Origin: Tubiluchus corallicola
Lineage: Eukaryota > Priapulida > Priapulimorpha > Priapulimorphida > Tubiluchidae
Assembly: GCA_030141605.1 (NCBI GenBank)
Contig: JAQGDQ010001116.1
Location: 1-61,701, forward strand
Reading direction: 5' to 3'
DNA length: 61,701 nucleotides
This document shows positions 35,301 through 46,846 of this stretch, piece after piece. Below the pieces are notes generated by a model. It was not told the origin of the DNA. It made no database searches and saw only the letters and a program-made list of their open reading frames with translations. A program made the position numbers and the translations under genes. How positions within the stretch are numbered: position 1 is the stretch's first letter; each line of letters opens with the position of its first letter.

Positions 35301-36800
35301 CAATGGAGAACAGGTATATTTACATCTATGACCGGATTATGACCATTTGAGGCCTAAGATGATGTAATTATGGGTTCTCTGTTAGACGGAGCGCGTCCTA
35401 ACTCACCAGCATCCATTCTGATACATAGCTTGAAGTAAACTCATTGCAAATACTTTAAATAAGCTAGTATAGCTATCTTTTATTTGTCAATAAAAATAAG
35501 ATTTACTGCTATTTTGCTATTTACTGCAAACAAAACGAGCACATATTTCAACACAACCATTGTGAAAAAATAGATTTTTTTTACTATATGTCACCAAAGC
35601 TTGAGGAACACTCGTAGCTGCAGCCTACATTAGCCTATAGGAAACCCAGGCCCTGTTTACACCTGCTATTATAATACAGGTAATATATGGACCTCTTTCA
35701 CTAAAATACTTCCCATAATAATCTTCCGTTAAACAAGATTCCTGTTCCGCCACAAACCCATCATCTGCAGAAGATTCATTATTTCTTATAGATACGATTT
35801 CAGATCTTCGATTACTGGTATTTGTTGCTAAACTAGAAACACCACAAACGGCTAGAAAACTGCTAACTTTCTTGCATTAGAGAGCCATCTAGCGAGTAGT
35901 GACAGAGCACGTAGAGCGATACAAGTATGTTGCTCCATCTATTGGCAGAAATAGAACTTCTGCGCACTACATTGTGGAACCCGATCATACGCTGTAATTA
36001 CCGAAGCCATTGCTAGATATAGTTCTACTGTTTATTAGAACAGACATACTACTTAATTTAGCTGTACTTCTTAGTTACTGCTGCATAGGACACTCCCATC
36101 TGATTTTTGTACAATCTCCTCAAACAACTAGGCCACTAAGAGGTGTCAGAGTTGTCCAATACACAAAGAATGGTGCTAAATCGTAAGAAACAGAACTGTT
36201 TATTTACAACACAGCATATCATTATCAAAAACAGGTGAATGCTATATACGTACGTCAACTTATCTGAATTACAAAAGAGAATGAGGACATGCTCATTTAC
36301 AACATGTGTAACTACAATATACATAACGACACTTATTTATTGGAATGTGCTGCCCTCTACGAGCAATGTGGAGAGGAAAGGACAGGAGGAGAACAATGGT
36401 GGTTGCGTTCTTATTCACAGCAATGTTTTTTTATCGTTTTTGTGTTACAGTTAACAACAGCATTTAGTTATTACCAAATTTGTACCTTGAGAAACTTTAA
36501 ATCTTGATGAAGAGCCAACGATGTAAGTTACATGAGTTTAAATAATTTAATTAAGTTTACGAATTCGATCTGTGAAATTTGTAAAAGTACTTTGACCAAT
36601 AGGTTGTCTTCTTATTCATTAAGCTTCTACTTATCATTCCATTTATTTTTCTTACTTGTTAATGTTCTCTTTATTATTCTCTTTAGAATAAACGTCTTTG
36701 GAACATGAATGAAATAGTGAAGGCGTTTCTGTACATGACAACATGATGTCTTAATCAAAACACGTACATACGCCAAATTACTGCTCATTGTTTCTTACTA
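35301..36800. other. No gene recognised
   Basis: Short frames only (36136-36507, both strands), none with a recognisable domain. Confidence 0.45.
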
Positions 36801-37209
36801 TAGGTTTTACACGTCAAATGTAGACACAGGAAAGTTCAAATGTGACTTAGATAAGTCAAATGTAGACATAGGAAAGTTCAAATGTGACTTAGGTAAGTCA
36901 AATGTAGACATAGGAATTTCGAATGTGTTTTGGTAACTCAAATGTGACTTAGGTAATGTGACTTAAAATTAAAGGAGATTAAATTTAACATCCTTAAACT
37001 TTAACACCTATCCACATTTGAGATACCAATGTCACATTTGACTTGACATGTGTCTACATTTGACTTACCAAAAGCACTCAAGATTTGTTGAAAACCATTG
37101 TTAACACATTTGAACTACATAAGTCTACATTTGAGTTACCAAGACACAATTGAGTTACCTAAATCTACATTTGAGTTAACGCAGGTCTACATTTGACTTG
37201 TAAAACCTA
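36801..37209. mobile_element. Foldback element built of short subrepeats
   Basis: The left end TAGGTTTTACACGTCAAATG and right end CATTTGACTTGTAAAACCTA are inverted repeats with one mismatch. The left half repeats CAAATGTAGACATAGGAAAG and CAAATGTGACTTAGGTAAGT. The right half carries inverted forms (CTACATTTGAGTTACC). The transcript would fold into a long hairpin. No coding frame. Confidence 0.8.
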
Positions 37210-38869
37210 TACTTCTTGGTTGAATGATTTGAAGTTGGAGAGTTGAATTTCACTCGAAACACGCATAGCCATAAATACGTTCTGGGTGGTTCTAGATTGT
37301 ATTACTGCTACTAACGAATTTGGCCACAAAAGTGATGGTGGCAGCATATTACAGCAAATGTAATAAATAATAAAGAGAAACCTTTTAGCGGGAGATCCTG
37401 TCAGTTATCTGAACAATCTCGCTGGGTTGAGCTGTAACTTCTATAAAGTTCATTGGTAAAACCATCACAAACCACCATTACGAAATTGAAAGATTAAAAT
37501 CTTAAAACCGATGAAAACTACCTTAAACTACTGCAAAACTACTTTAAATACCACCATAAAAGCTCGTGATTTGCCAGTCTATACTCACTAGGCTCAATTT
37601 TCAAGAACAAAGACCATGTGATCACTAATGCTGGTTTCTTAGCCTGTCAATTTGTTAAGTGGGGGTAATTATTTTGAATTCAGAAAAACTAATTAAATTG
37701 TTTGTGAACCTTGTGTTGCACATTTCAGATTCTTAATTTAAAGTACAGTACAACGATAATATTTGTATGTGCTGCCACCTACACTTAAAATTATTGGCGA
37801 ATTGAGTCAAGTTTAATCCAAGTTGTGGCTTTGGTCTGTGCTGTTTAGTCACTTGTAGGCTGTACCTGCTGGGTTTCCCATACACACATTGTGTTCATGC
37901 CAGTGTGTTTTACTTTGAAAAATTTTTGTTGTTTTTTTAATTGTACTGGGTCTGTCAGCAGTTTATTGTAAATTATAATGTTTGTTTTTTATGCACAGTT
38001 CCATGTTCTTTATGAGCTATGAATTTTCTCGTTTTGGGCGAGAGCGCTGTTATATGATTTAGTGTGATGCATTACAATCTGCGTTCGATCTTATTACTTA
38101 CTGTATGTCTGTGATTTCTGTATGAAGCAAGTTTCTATAGCATTGTTGAGTGTCTAGGCAATTTGTGTGATGTACATCTACAGTGCCTCTGCAGCATTGT
38201 TCAGCTGCATTGTGATACTGTGCTTGTTTTTAACCTGTAAGTATTGCGATCATTGAAAACAATGCTAGTTGATGCATTAATGCTCAATTTGAAAAGCTTA
38301 TTAATACATTAATATTCTATGTAGGCCAATTAATAATGCAAAGTCATAAATCATTTATTTCACATTACACATTTACAATAGTTTCATGCACAATATATAG
38401 TGAAAGGGCCAACAATGAACATAATACAAATAAGTTTTTACTGTTTCTGCACAAGAAAAGCCTCACACACTGTTCACCTATATACAAATGTAAACGCGTT
38501 GCGGACAATCAAAAAAGCAGGGCTTGTTAGATTGTCCCACACTGTAAAAGAAAAAAAATATTGTAAACATAATCTGAGTAAGTACTTATTAACCGCCCGA
38601 CAATTATCATTTTACCATTCTGTGGTCATTAGTGATATTTCAATCGCAAGCTAATTATTTCTTGGTTTGATTCCAAAAAGAAAAACGGATTAATCGTATT
38701 TTTCATAATTTTAACTAATGTGACGTCATCTCGTGTGAGACGCTTCGCCCCCTGTTGGAAGTTTGCCGTTTACAGATAAAATGAAGCGGTTATATGTATG
38801 TATATGTATTGGCAAAAGCGGTAAATGATTTAATTTTTTTGTCCATGACACAATACTGTACATCATCTA
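37210..38869. other. No gene recognised
   Basis: The segment about 37700-37900 shares GTGCTGCCACCT and a similar composition with the insert at 53410-53750. Otherwise unassigned. Confidence 0.4.
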
Positions 38870-38871
38870 AC

Positions 38872-38873
<2 letters not shown>

Positions 38874-38902
<29 letters not shown>

Positions 38903-39600
38903 AAATCTTTATTGAAAACGATACAATCAGCCCTCTATTTGCAGGGCACATAAGTACCGAAATGTTAAATAAATCTTTACATTATGTACATTAAATAAAT
39001 TTTTACATTAAATTCTTCACAGCTACAAATTTCTTACTAAACAAGCTGACAATTCTGCATTACGATTTATTAAATCTAATTACATATCTAATATTTGCGT
39101 ACAATGTTTATACATGTTACACTGTATGTACAAATAGTATATGTTGTAGCTTCTACATACATAAATAATCTTGCATTAATGTCATTCGTATATAAACAGT
39201 ATTCTGTATAATCAATTTACGGTAAGATCATTTTAGGTTAGTTCTTCTACAATATCTATATACATTTTAATTACATTAGTGTCTCTCTTTCTATAAATGG
39301 TACGAATGTCATTATTTTCTAAGCCAGTAAGCCGCGCTCGAAATTTACTCTTATATCTTGTCTAACCAATGGTAACGGACAATGAAAAATTAAATGTTCT
39401 GGGGTTTGACTGCCCAAACTGCAAACACACAGATCTGAATCAGTTGTACCTGTCCTGTATTTAAATGATTTGCAACCTCTTCCAAGTAGAAGAGCCAACG
39501 TACTTGTTTCTATAAATCCGTCATATTTACTGACTGGTATATCTAATGGTGTTGTAAATACAGGAATTATCTCTCGGGGATTACCAATTAACAAATTTTT
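38874..39600 (-). mobile_element. LINE 3' end with zinc-type C-terminal motif
   Basis: The minus-strand frame at 39319-39594 contains STLALLLGRG, KYRTGTTDSDLCVCSLG and TPEHLIFHCPLPLVRQDIR. This is the CxC-x-HLxxxCP motif found at the C-terminus of I/jockey/R1-type polymerases. It is followed by a roughly 440-bp 3' UTR, an AATAAA (CAATAAAG in the minus sense) and an (AAT)n tail at 38874-38900. Only the 3' end is present; the 5' part is truncated, as is usual for LINEs. Confidence 0.8.
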
Positions 39601-39830
39601 TAATTAGAACTTAAAGTTGTTATTACATATTCAGTTAATATTTTGGCACAAAATTTAACAGGTTCCTTAATTGTAGAAAAACTAATAATTAACATTGTGA
39701 AAGTTCTGCAGTACATGACAATGAAACTGTGCCAGGTTTCAGGAAACACTTTTTGCAGTGAAAAGACAATTCATTTTTCGATGGCTTCATAGTTCTTTAT
39801 CGGAAGGGTTACAGATTATTTATCTTTTGT

Positions 39831-40400
39831 TTGTTAATTAAGAGTAGAAAGCAGCAAACAATGCTTGCCATGCTTCAGTACAAGACTGTATTAACTAGCA
39901 AGAACTTAAGTCTTAACGTAAGACTTCGATTATTTAATGCTTACGCTACCAGCATATTTATGTACAACACTGAAACTTGGGGTTTAACGATTACTCAAGA
40001 AAAGGAGATTGACACATTTCATAGACGTCTTCTTAGGAAAGTTTTAAAGATAAGATGGCCATACATATTCAAAATTGAAGATTTATGCACCAGAACGAAA
40101 GAAATTTATTGGAGTTCAAAAGTCAAGTTCCGACGATTAAGATGCTTAGGATATGTTCTAAGATTACCAACTGAAGTACCAGTAAAAATCGCCTTAAAGG
40201 AAGCCTTAAAACCTTGCAAAAAAACCACCTAGTAAACTTAAAACAAATTGGATACCTAAGATAAATAAAGATGTTCAACAACTTCAACCAAATCTTTAGG
40301 AGCAGAAGAACTTACGCTGTTAGCTGCAGATAGGAGTGGGTGGAATACTCTAATAAATGTTGATACACCAATGCTTACAATAGATGGAATGAGACTTTGA
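39831..40400 (+). mobile_element. LINE reverse-transcriptase C-terminal fragment (best copy)
   Basis: The frame at 39831-40232 reads LNVRLRLFNAYATSIFMYNT, ETWGLTITQEKEIDTFHRRLL and IRWPYI, RTKEIYWSSKVKFRRLRCLG. It then shifts frame after about 40225 and continues to a stretch corresponding to LLAADRSGWNTLINVDTPM and IDGMRL. Same family as 1940-2515. The catalytic YxDD region is absent. Confidence 0.8.
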
Positions 40401-40589
40401 AGAAGAGTTTGTTAATTGTGTTTCAGCTAAAAAATTATTTGCCGAAGCGTGAAACATTTCGCCATGTTTTAAGAGAGCATAAAATTGTGAAATAATTTCT
40501 ACAAATTGATCCTTTGAAATCTTATAGCTACAGTTCTGCTGTTTAGAAAATGCTGCAGTGTGTTATTTGTGTATAGCTGATTATTGGTG

Positions 40590-40880
40590 TTTTAGGGATG
40601 GCAAAACTATGAAGAGTCAGATTATAAAACTACACGTTTATTGAACATCAAACACAATAAATATGGCAGATAGTAATGCCAAGCCCCCTGATCTAGCCTG
40701 CTCTCCTTCAGCTCCCAGACTCAATCCCCTGAGCTGGGCGCATCACAAGGCTTATATCTCGTGCGCCGAGCTTCGACGCATCGACGCCTACGCTTTGGTT
40801 CTGAATCACTTGCTCACGTGACACCACACCTTAACTGGGCTTCATCACAGCATTCATCAGCATAATTACCTATCATAATT
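40590..40880 (+). repeat. Dispersed repeat, copy of 15180-15490
   Basis: Shared blocks: AAACTACACGTTTATTGAAC, ATCAAACACAA, AGTAATGCCAAG, CACAAGGCTTATAT, GCTCACGTGACACCACACCT. It follows shortly after a LINE fragment. Confidence 0.55.
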
Positions 40881-40913
40881 TAATGCTCTTAACATAGTTT
40901 AACAGGTCCTCTT

Positions 40914-41225
40914 TTACTCTGGGGAGTTCTCGTGTAGTCCTGCGTGCATGAATGATAAGCATAACATGTGACTTAATGAAGATGCATCTGGTTTGTAATC
41001 AAACGTACACCCTTTGGAAACTGTTGTTACGTTTTGAGTGTGGCAAAGCAAAACTGGCTTCTTATTCTCACGAATGTCATTTTCGTCCTGAATCGGAATT
41101 ATACAATCATCGCAATTATGGCTGTAATGATACCATAACACGCCGCAAGGAAGGGTAGAGCACTTGTCAGCCGGTTTTGTGACTAAGACCTTATTGTAAC
41201 GGCTTTTTAACAAATACTTTAACAA
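40914..41225 (-). other. Unrecognised cysteine-rich open frame
   Basis: A 103-residue minus-strand frame with about nine cysteines (including DKCSTLPC, NCDDC, LLC, KGC and HMLC) and no low-complexity sequence. I do not recognise it. The opposite strand also has a Cys-containing frame (40952-41158), so it may be chance. It could be an exon or a transposon scrap. Confidence 0.2.
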
Positions 41226-41456
41226 GTTGCGCAGCAGCTCTGCTACATAATATTATTGATTTTAGGAACTAATGACAACGTTATTGATTAAAAAGGCTGG
41301 TATTTGTTAAAAGCCTACTTGTATGGCATTAAAATATAAATGATTTAAAAAAAACACATTTTAAGGACTGTATGTGAGTGAAGTTCTATTATTTATTCTT
41401 TACGACTTTTTTGTGTTGAACAAATTAACGTTTTATAACTTTATAACGTTTCTCAG

Positions 41457-41632
41457 CTATTTGTGCGTATGACTACACGTGCTACGTGTGCCGGTCAAGT
41501 GATTTCACAAGCAGCGGTCAAGAGTCGGGATGCCCTTCCACAGCCCCATGCTGCAAGGACCCATTTACTAACCCCAGGCCAACTGTGGGGCAAGAGGAGC
41601 ACTGCTGGTTTTGTTTAAAAGCCAAATACACT
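41457..41632 (+). CDS. Ly6/quiver-like three-finger protein, internal exon (partial gene)
   Basis: Follows the 3' splice site CGTTTCTCAG (to 41456). The frame, entered with two bases of a split codon, reads ICAYDYTCYVCRSS, then ESGCPSTAPCCKDPFTNP, then EEHCWFCLKAKYTYK. The CYxC start, the CxDPF-type turn and CxxC(V/L)K are typical of the first half of Ly6/quiver (sleepless) three-finger domains, extracellular proteins usually GPI-anchored. A donor at 41633 (AAAA/GTAACT) would leave one base, which does not fit the phase of the last exon at 44607. A middle exon is therefore probably missing from this annotation, or the donor is earlier (CTG/GTTTTG, about 41612). The upstream signal-peptide exon was not found; the phase-1 entry fits such an exon. 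Confidence 0.6.
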
Positions 41633-41861
41633 TACAAAAGTAACTAGTTATTCTGTCGGAAGTGGAAAGAGTTGCATGCCCAAATCCGGTAGCTGTACAA
41701 AATTCTGTCAGAAGTGGAAAAATCTGTTCCCTGAATACTGACAGTCATATAACATGAAGCAGAAAACGTTTCACCAATTAGAAAGATTCACTTCTTGCCA
41801 CTCTAAAAAACAGCATTTCTGCTGAAAACTTATAAACGATTTCAGTTTGCTGTTTGAAAGA

Positions 41862-42181
41862 AAACCGGATGATTGCTTATACTCAATCTCATTTTAATTT
41901 TCTGTCCAAAATATACATTTTCTTGTCTGTAAAACTTAGCAATCGCTTCTTATATTTGAATAATTAGCTTAGAAAGTTAATTAACGGCAATTGCTTACGT
42001 CAGAAACTAGCCACAGTTTATGCAATGGCAGGCATCTTCCCTTGCGCGTCAAGCACGTTTGCGTAGGTTTTACAGTACTGCTTAAACGCGTGAAGTCATG
42101 GAAATGGGCTCTACGTCACATGACGTCAGAAACTAACACTGCAGAAAATTAGCTCTATGTCATATGATCCGGGTTTCCTTT
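41862..42181 (+). mobile_element. TTAA-type MITE family X, short copy
   Basis: The left end AAAGAAAACCGGATGATTG and right end (reverse complement) AAAGGAAACCCGGATCATAT are similar inverted repeats. The interior matches 54509-54830, including CCAAAATATACATTTTCTTG, TTGCTTACGTCAGAAACTA and GGCAGGCATCTTC. It lies in the presumed intron of the Ly6-like gene. Confidence 0.65.
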
Positions 42182-43130
42182 AATGGGGAAGAAAAGTGAA
42201 TTTTAAAATGTCTCAAAAACTTTTCATACAAAGTCGTACTACTTAGCGTGCCACTTAGGTGTTTGAAAGACTTACGTTCAATTGGTAAAGAAAATTCTTA
42301 ATAATTTAAATAGTGGCACTACCTAGTAAAACGGCATTATCATCGCCATCCCAGTTTGCAAAACTTGTTCACATCATTGATCTCACTGACAAGATAAAGA
42401 AATTTACACTTTTGATTATTTAGTGAACTTTGATTATTTGGCCTTTTCTTAGTACTGCTTAAAAACTTAAAATATTGCTTATTTGTTAAATCAGACAGTT
42501 ATTTGTTTTCTGCTGTTATGATAATTAAATCTGGATCATAAATTTGTTATTTTTCAAATTCAAAATTTTTTTATTACTGTATTGCAATTGTCAGGACAAT
42601 TTATTTTGCTTTTTTTAGCTTTTTTCTTCCTTTTTGCTATTCACATGTATATTCATATTCTCTTTATAGATATATGTTACAACTTCCATAAAACAAACAG
42701 TTGATAACTATTACTTCTCTTAAAGTTACTGATTTAAATTTCGTCTCACAATGTTTAGCTACGCATATCTGATAACTATGATTCAAGTTAAATTTTATCT
42801 TGCAAATGTTGTTTTTCTGAACATTAAAATATTCTCTTTTCTCGTGTTTTGAACCATATATAATTATGTTTAATGTTTGACTATATTTAGGAATGACTGG
42901 TTTTTGGTTTTTGTTTTTTTGCTCTTGTTGTATTTTTTTGTATTTATGGACGTTTATGTATTTTTCAATAGTGTTCTGCTGTCATTAGCGTCTTTTTGTT
43001 TACTGTCTTTCTGAGAAGGGTGGTTGACTCGATAACCTTTGTTTTTTCGCCACCCTTTCTCCCCTGTTGATTTGTATTTTTGTATATTTTATTCTCAAAT
43101 TATTATAAATTTATGGAAAAAAATAAAAAA

Positions 43131-43223
<93 letters not shown>

Positions 43224-43480
43224 AGTGAAGAGTGTGTCACGGATGCTATGATTATTTTTTTAAAATCATGCAATGTTATCTAAACTTGTTTAAAACGACT
43301 TGCGGTCAAAATGGCTGCGCCTAATGGGTCACCACGGTAGTTTAAATTTACATGTTTTAAACAGCGGTACTGCTAACGCAAACCCTGTATGCAATAAGAC
43401 AACATGAAAGTGGTGTAAAAATTCAAGACGAATTTTTTAGGCTTTATTTATGAAGGGTGTTTCCTTGTGCTTGAAATGTT
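42182..43480 (+). mobile_element. TTAA-type MITE copy F, split by a LINE tail
   Basis: MITE landmarks run up to about 42425 (CTCACTGACAAGATAAAGAA) and resume at about 43240 (GATGCTATGATTATTTTTT, AAAATGGCTGCGCCTAATGG, TTTCCTTGTGCTTGAAATG). The roughly 800 bp between is T-rich, ends AAAATAAAAAATTACTTACT and carries a (TTAC)n tail, the pattern of a LINE 3' end inserted on the + strand. Confidence 0.6.
43128..43222. repeat. (TTAC)n tetranucleotide array
   Basis: About 23 perfect TTAC units, apparently grown from the tail of the inserted LINE. Confidence 0.97.
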
Positions 43481-43717
43481 CCGATATTTCCGCATTGTTA
43501 AATAAACAATGAGATAATTCAGATAAATGAGACAATTACGTTATTGTAGTAAACAGACAAAAATTAAACGGCTTAAATGTAAGTTTGCGTTAGATTTGAT
43601 CTGCGTTAGATCTAACTTTGTTTCAGATCTAACTTGACTTAAATCTAACTTTTAAACTGACTTTGTGTTTTTACTGGCAGCACTTTTAACATTGTTGTAG
43701 GATGGAGTCAGCTAATA

Positions 43718-43718
43718 G

Positions 43719-43781
<63 letters not shown>

Positions 43782-43850
43782 AGTGTGTGTGTGTGCGTGC
43801 GTGTGTGTGTGGTGTGCGTGCGTGAGTGCGTGTGTGTGTGTGCGTGTGCA
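43718..43850. repeat. (GT)n dinucleotide array
   Basis: About 60 bp of pure GT followed by GTGC and GTGA variants. It lies in the presumed intron of the Ly6-like gene. Confidence 0.97.
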
Positions 43851-43954
43851 TGAAGCAGAACGGATTAGATTAGTCTCGGTGTTATTTTTATTTTTATTTT
43901 GAAATAAACATTATATTGAAACATTTACATACATTTCGCTATTCGCTAGTTAGA

Positions 43955-44327
43955 AGGGCAGAAAAGTACTGTCCCTGACACAGTAGCAATTGCCTTGTGC
44001 TTACCGTGTACCGACATATTCTTGGATATGATAAAGCGTAAACTTAGCGTGTGTGCTTAAAACATAAAATATTTACTAATAAACGCCTTGCATCCCCAAG
44101 AAATAAGTTTTGTGACTGTAAGTGAACTACAACAGCTTAATTTTTCACAGTTGTCTCTCCATGAGAAAGTCGCAGTTAAGAAAATAGGTCGTTCAATACC
44201 CGATCTACAAATATAACTACAACATTAAAATTAAATATGTTTGTTACGTTTTACACGGTATTAAAACAATGGCTAAAATTTTCTGAAGCAGCGCCCCCCC
44301 CCCTAATTTTAGCTACGAGCCGCCACT

Positions 44328-44328
<1 letters not shown>
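43955..44328 (-). mobile_element. hAT-like MITE, left-half fragment
   Basis: The reverse complement matches 32598-32960: GTAAGTGAACTACAACAGCT, GGATGCAAGGCG, and the terminal CAGTGGCGGCTCGTAGCTAA. The element's other half is missing. Confidence 0.8.

Positions 44329-44332
<4 letters not shown>

Positions 44333-44356
<24 letters not shown>
44333..44356. repeat. (TA)n tract
   Basis: About 11 TA units immediately after the hAT-like terminus. Confidence 0.9.
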
Positions 44357-44359
<3 letters not shown>

Positions 44360-44606
44360 TTACATTGCAATTAACTGTTTCTGTTTTTTATGGCAATTTA
44401 AAAACACGATGTTCTGCATATAAATATGTTTCTCCTTTTTACTCTCGTTTTTCGGTTTTCGTTAGTAAAGAAAGGGTAGTTTTTGAACCTCGGACATTCA
44501 GCGCTTCTCCCTCATTAAAGTACCTTCAAAATTGCGCCATTTCTTAACAACTACTAGTGCAAAACTATGAGATAATTATCCAACTAATGTTTCTGTTCTT
44601 ATTTAG

Positions 44607-44817
44607 GGACGACTACTTAGCGGAGAAGAAGAGAGAGGTGGAAATGAGTGAAAAGTTAGAAAGGGGAGAATGTGTTCACCTCACGGAGCATCAGCCAGTA
44701 GGAACCTCCTATCGCGAGATTTGTGGTTGTGTCGGCCATCTTTGCAACAATGGAGGCCGAATGACCATGAACTTGTTTGCAATAACTTTGGTGCTAGTGG
44801 CAGTTTTCTTGATGTAA
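44607..44817 (+). CDS. Ly6/quiver-like protein, last coding exon with GPI signal
   Basis: Preceded by the splice acceptor TTCTTATTTAG. It is entered in phase 2 (one base completes a codon) and reads DDYLAEKKREVEMSEKLERG, then ECVHL, then REICGCVGHLCNNGG, then the hydrophobic end MNLFAITLVLVAVFLM and stop. The CxC-x3-LCN ending is the hallmark of Ly6/quiver three-finger domains. The small-residue NNGG followed by a 16-residue hydrophobic tail is a typical GPI-attachment signal, which places the mature protein on the outer cell surface. It probably belongs to the same gene as the exon at 41457. No middle exon between them was identified, so the full protein cannot be given. Confidence 0.75.
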
Positions 44818-45021
44818 AAACAATTGCTGTTGTGCATTGTTAGTGCTATTGTAAATGGTTCTTCACTGCGTTTGCGTCGTTAGTCGTGCGCATGCGCAAG
44901 ACATTCTTGCTCTTAAAACGTGTTGTAGGCCTTTTATCGTATTAAGCTTTTTCAATCTAGTCAAACTTTTGCGCCCTGTCTGCATCACAGCCATGACCGT
45001 GCAACAAACATGGAAAAATTG

Positions 45022-45052
45022 AATAAACATCGTTAGGTTTTTGCAGAATAAA
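45022..45052 (+). promoter_or_regulatory. Polyadenylation signals for the Ly6-like gene
   Basis: Two AATAAA hexamers at 45022-45027 and 45047-45052, about 205 and 230 bp after the stop codon, in an AT-rich context. Confidence 0.5.
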
Positions 45053-45059
45053 TGGGCAT

Positions 45060-45974
45060 TTAAAAATTTAGACTGGTACGCACTATACTGTTCAACTGTA
45101 GCATGAAGGATTTTTAAAAACTTTTAACGGTAATTACTGCTGTTTTGTCACAGTAATGTGATAGAAAATTCTGAAGCAAGTGACATTTGGTGAAATGCAG
45201 TACATCTTCCGTTTTCAGCAAAGCTTCGCCCACATTTTATTGTTACACTTAGTTCGCTGGTAGTCAGCTTAGACCTAATAGGCGCTAATCAATTTTATAG
45301 GAGTCTAGTGACATTCATTGTTAATTAGAAATAGGGCACGTTTCATTACAGGACTAATAGCGTTAGAGCCTACTTACAGTAGAGCAAAACAAAAATCATA
45401 ACAAAATAATGTTGAAGCTGCTGTTTGAGTTTTTGATAGAAATTGTGTTCCTGTCGTGTTGTATAAATATTTAGAATTTTTCATATTATTATAACACATA
45501 GAATAAAATGTGCACAATAATTGGTTTATGTGTCGTTTTTACGTTTTGTCACGTCAGTAGGTCCAATTGGTGTCTAGGACCAATTCTGTCTATTGGTGAC
45601 AATTTCAAAGTCAGTTCAGAAATTTGGTTACAATTTCAAGCAAATTATTTATTAGTTTCTTATAATCGAGCGATAGTTACGCACTGTACTAAGTTGCATT
45701 ACATTTCAGTCTTATTTTTATACAATGTCATTTCACGAGGAAATGTTGTTCAAATTTTATTGAACCGAGCAACATTACTTAAAATTTAGTTATCTAGTTT
45801 CACAATAAATAAAAAGTGCAACTTTGCTGGAGACTTTCCGGAAGCTGTCGGGAATGTTTGCTTATTATTATACATGTAATAGCGGCTTTGCAATAAAAAT
45901 TATGTAATTAATGCAGCATTAGTACAGCCAGTCCTGTTTCAATAACTGCTTACATACTTGGGCTAGTGCTGGAT
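45060..45974. other. No gene recognised
   Basis: A 93-residue plus-strand frame (45508-45789) has no recognisable domain or splice context. Confidence 0.45.
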
Positions 45975-46270
45975 TCGTCTAAGCACGTGGCAATTGTTAC
46001 TCTGTTAAAGACAGTACATTTCTACCTATCAGTAGACGTTAGCGCACAGCGTGTTATCTCAGACATGTGTGCATGGACGCATGCGCACGACAGCCCAAAA
46101 CCACGTTGCTTGGGCTGTGAAGTAAATTGTACTTCCCTCATGTGCTCTGGTTCCCCACAAGGATAAAAAAGAACTAAAGAAAAAAGACACTATATTGAAT
46201 ATTATCGATAATAATGAGTGAAAACAGGGGGCACTGCAGTACCACAGTACCTATACACGAGCCGCCACTG
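45975..46270 (+). mobile_element. hAT-like MITE, right-half fragment
   Basis: Matches 32930-33488: GCACGTGGCAATTGTTACT, GCACAGCGTGTTATCTCAGA and the terminus CCTATACACGAGCCGCCACTG. It ends 385 bp upstream of the first discoidin-gene exon. Confidence 0.8.
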
Positions 46271-46655
46271 GTTGGTTCACAAAATGTCAGTTACGAATGA
46301 TATCATTCTAGTTAACTCAGATAGTCAATACATTTTAATGACCATTATTTTATATTGTAATAATAATTGCGCATTTAACTTGCTCTAAAAACACACTGTG
46401 AAAAGATGTATTCGTGTCTCTCCTGTACCATGACAACCCCGGCTGCTTAGCAATTATGCACGTATTTACAACAAAGCTATTAATTTGTGACTGGCGGTCC
46501 TGTGCTAAAACATGGCAACAAGTGTCACAATTCTTCATAATTATGAATATTGAATAAGTCTGTCGCTAAGAAGTAAATTAAAATAGTTCATTAGTGTGGC
46601 TTATTGGATTACGTTCTAATAATGCAGTTATAAATTATATCTTTTCACATTGCAG

Positions 46656-46846
46656 ATGTTAGTCATGAAATCTGCAGGGCGTAGTTTACGCCCAGTAAAA
46701 TTGATTCATATTTTTGTGTTTTTATTAGTAATTAAGTATGCAGAATTACGAAAATGTTTCAATGAGCCGATGTCGAAAGGCAAAACGTTCGTTATTCCAG
46801 ATAAGCGCGTTAACCTTCCTGCTGCAGTTGTGGTCAAGCCTGTCAG
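46656..46846 (+). CDS. Discoidin gene exon 1 (signal peptide)
   Basis: Begins at the ATG directly after an acceptor-like TTTTCACATTGCAG, so a 5' UTR exon may precede it. Reads MLVMKSAGRSLRPVKLIHIF and on to VNLPAAVVVKPV. Ends CAG/GTGAGA, leaving two bases (AG). That phase fits the acceptor at 49756, giving AGT (Ser) across the junction. Confidence 0.55.
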
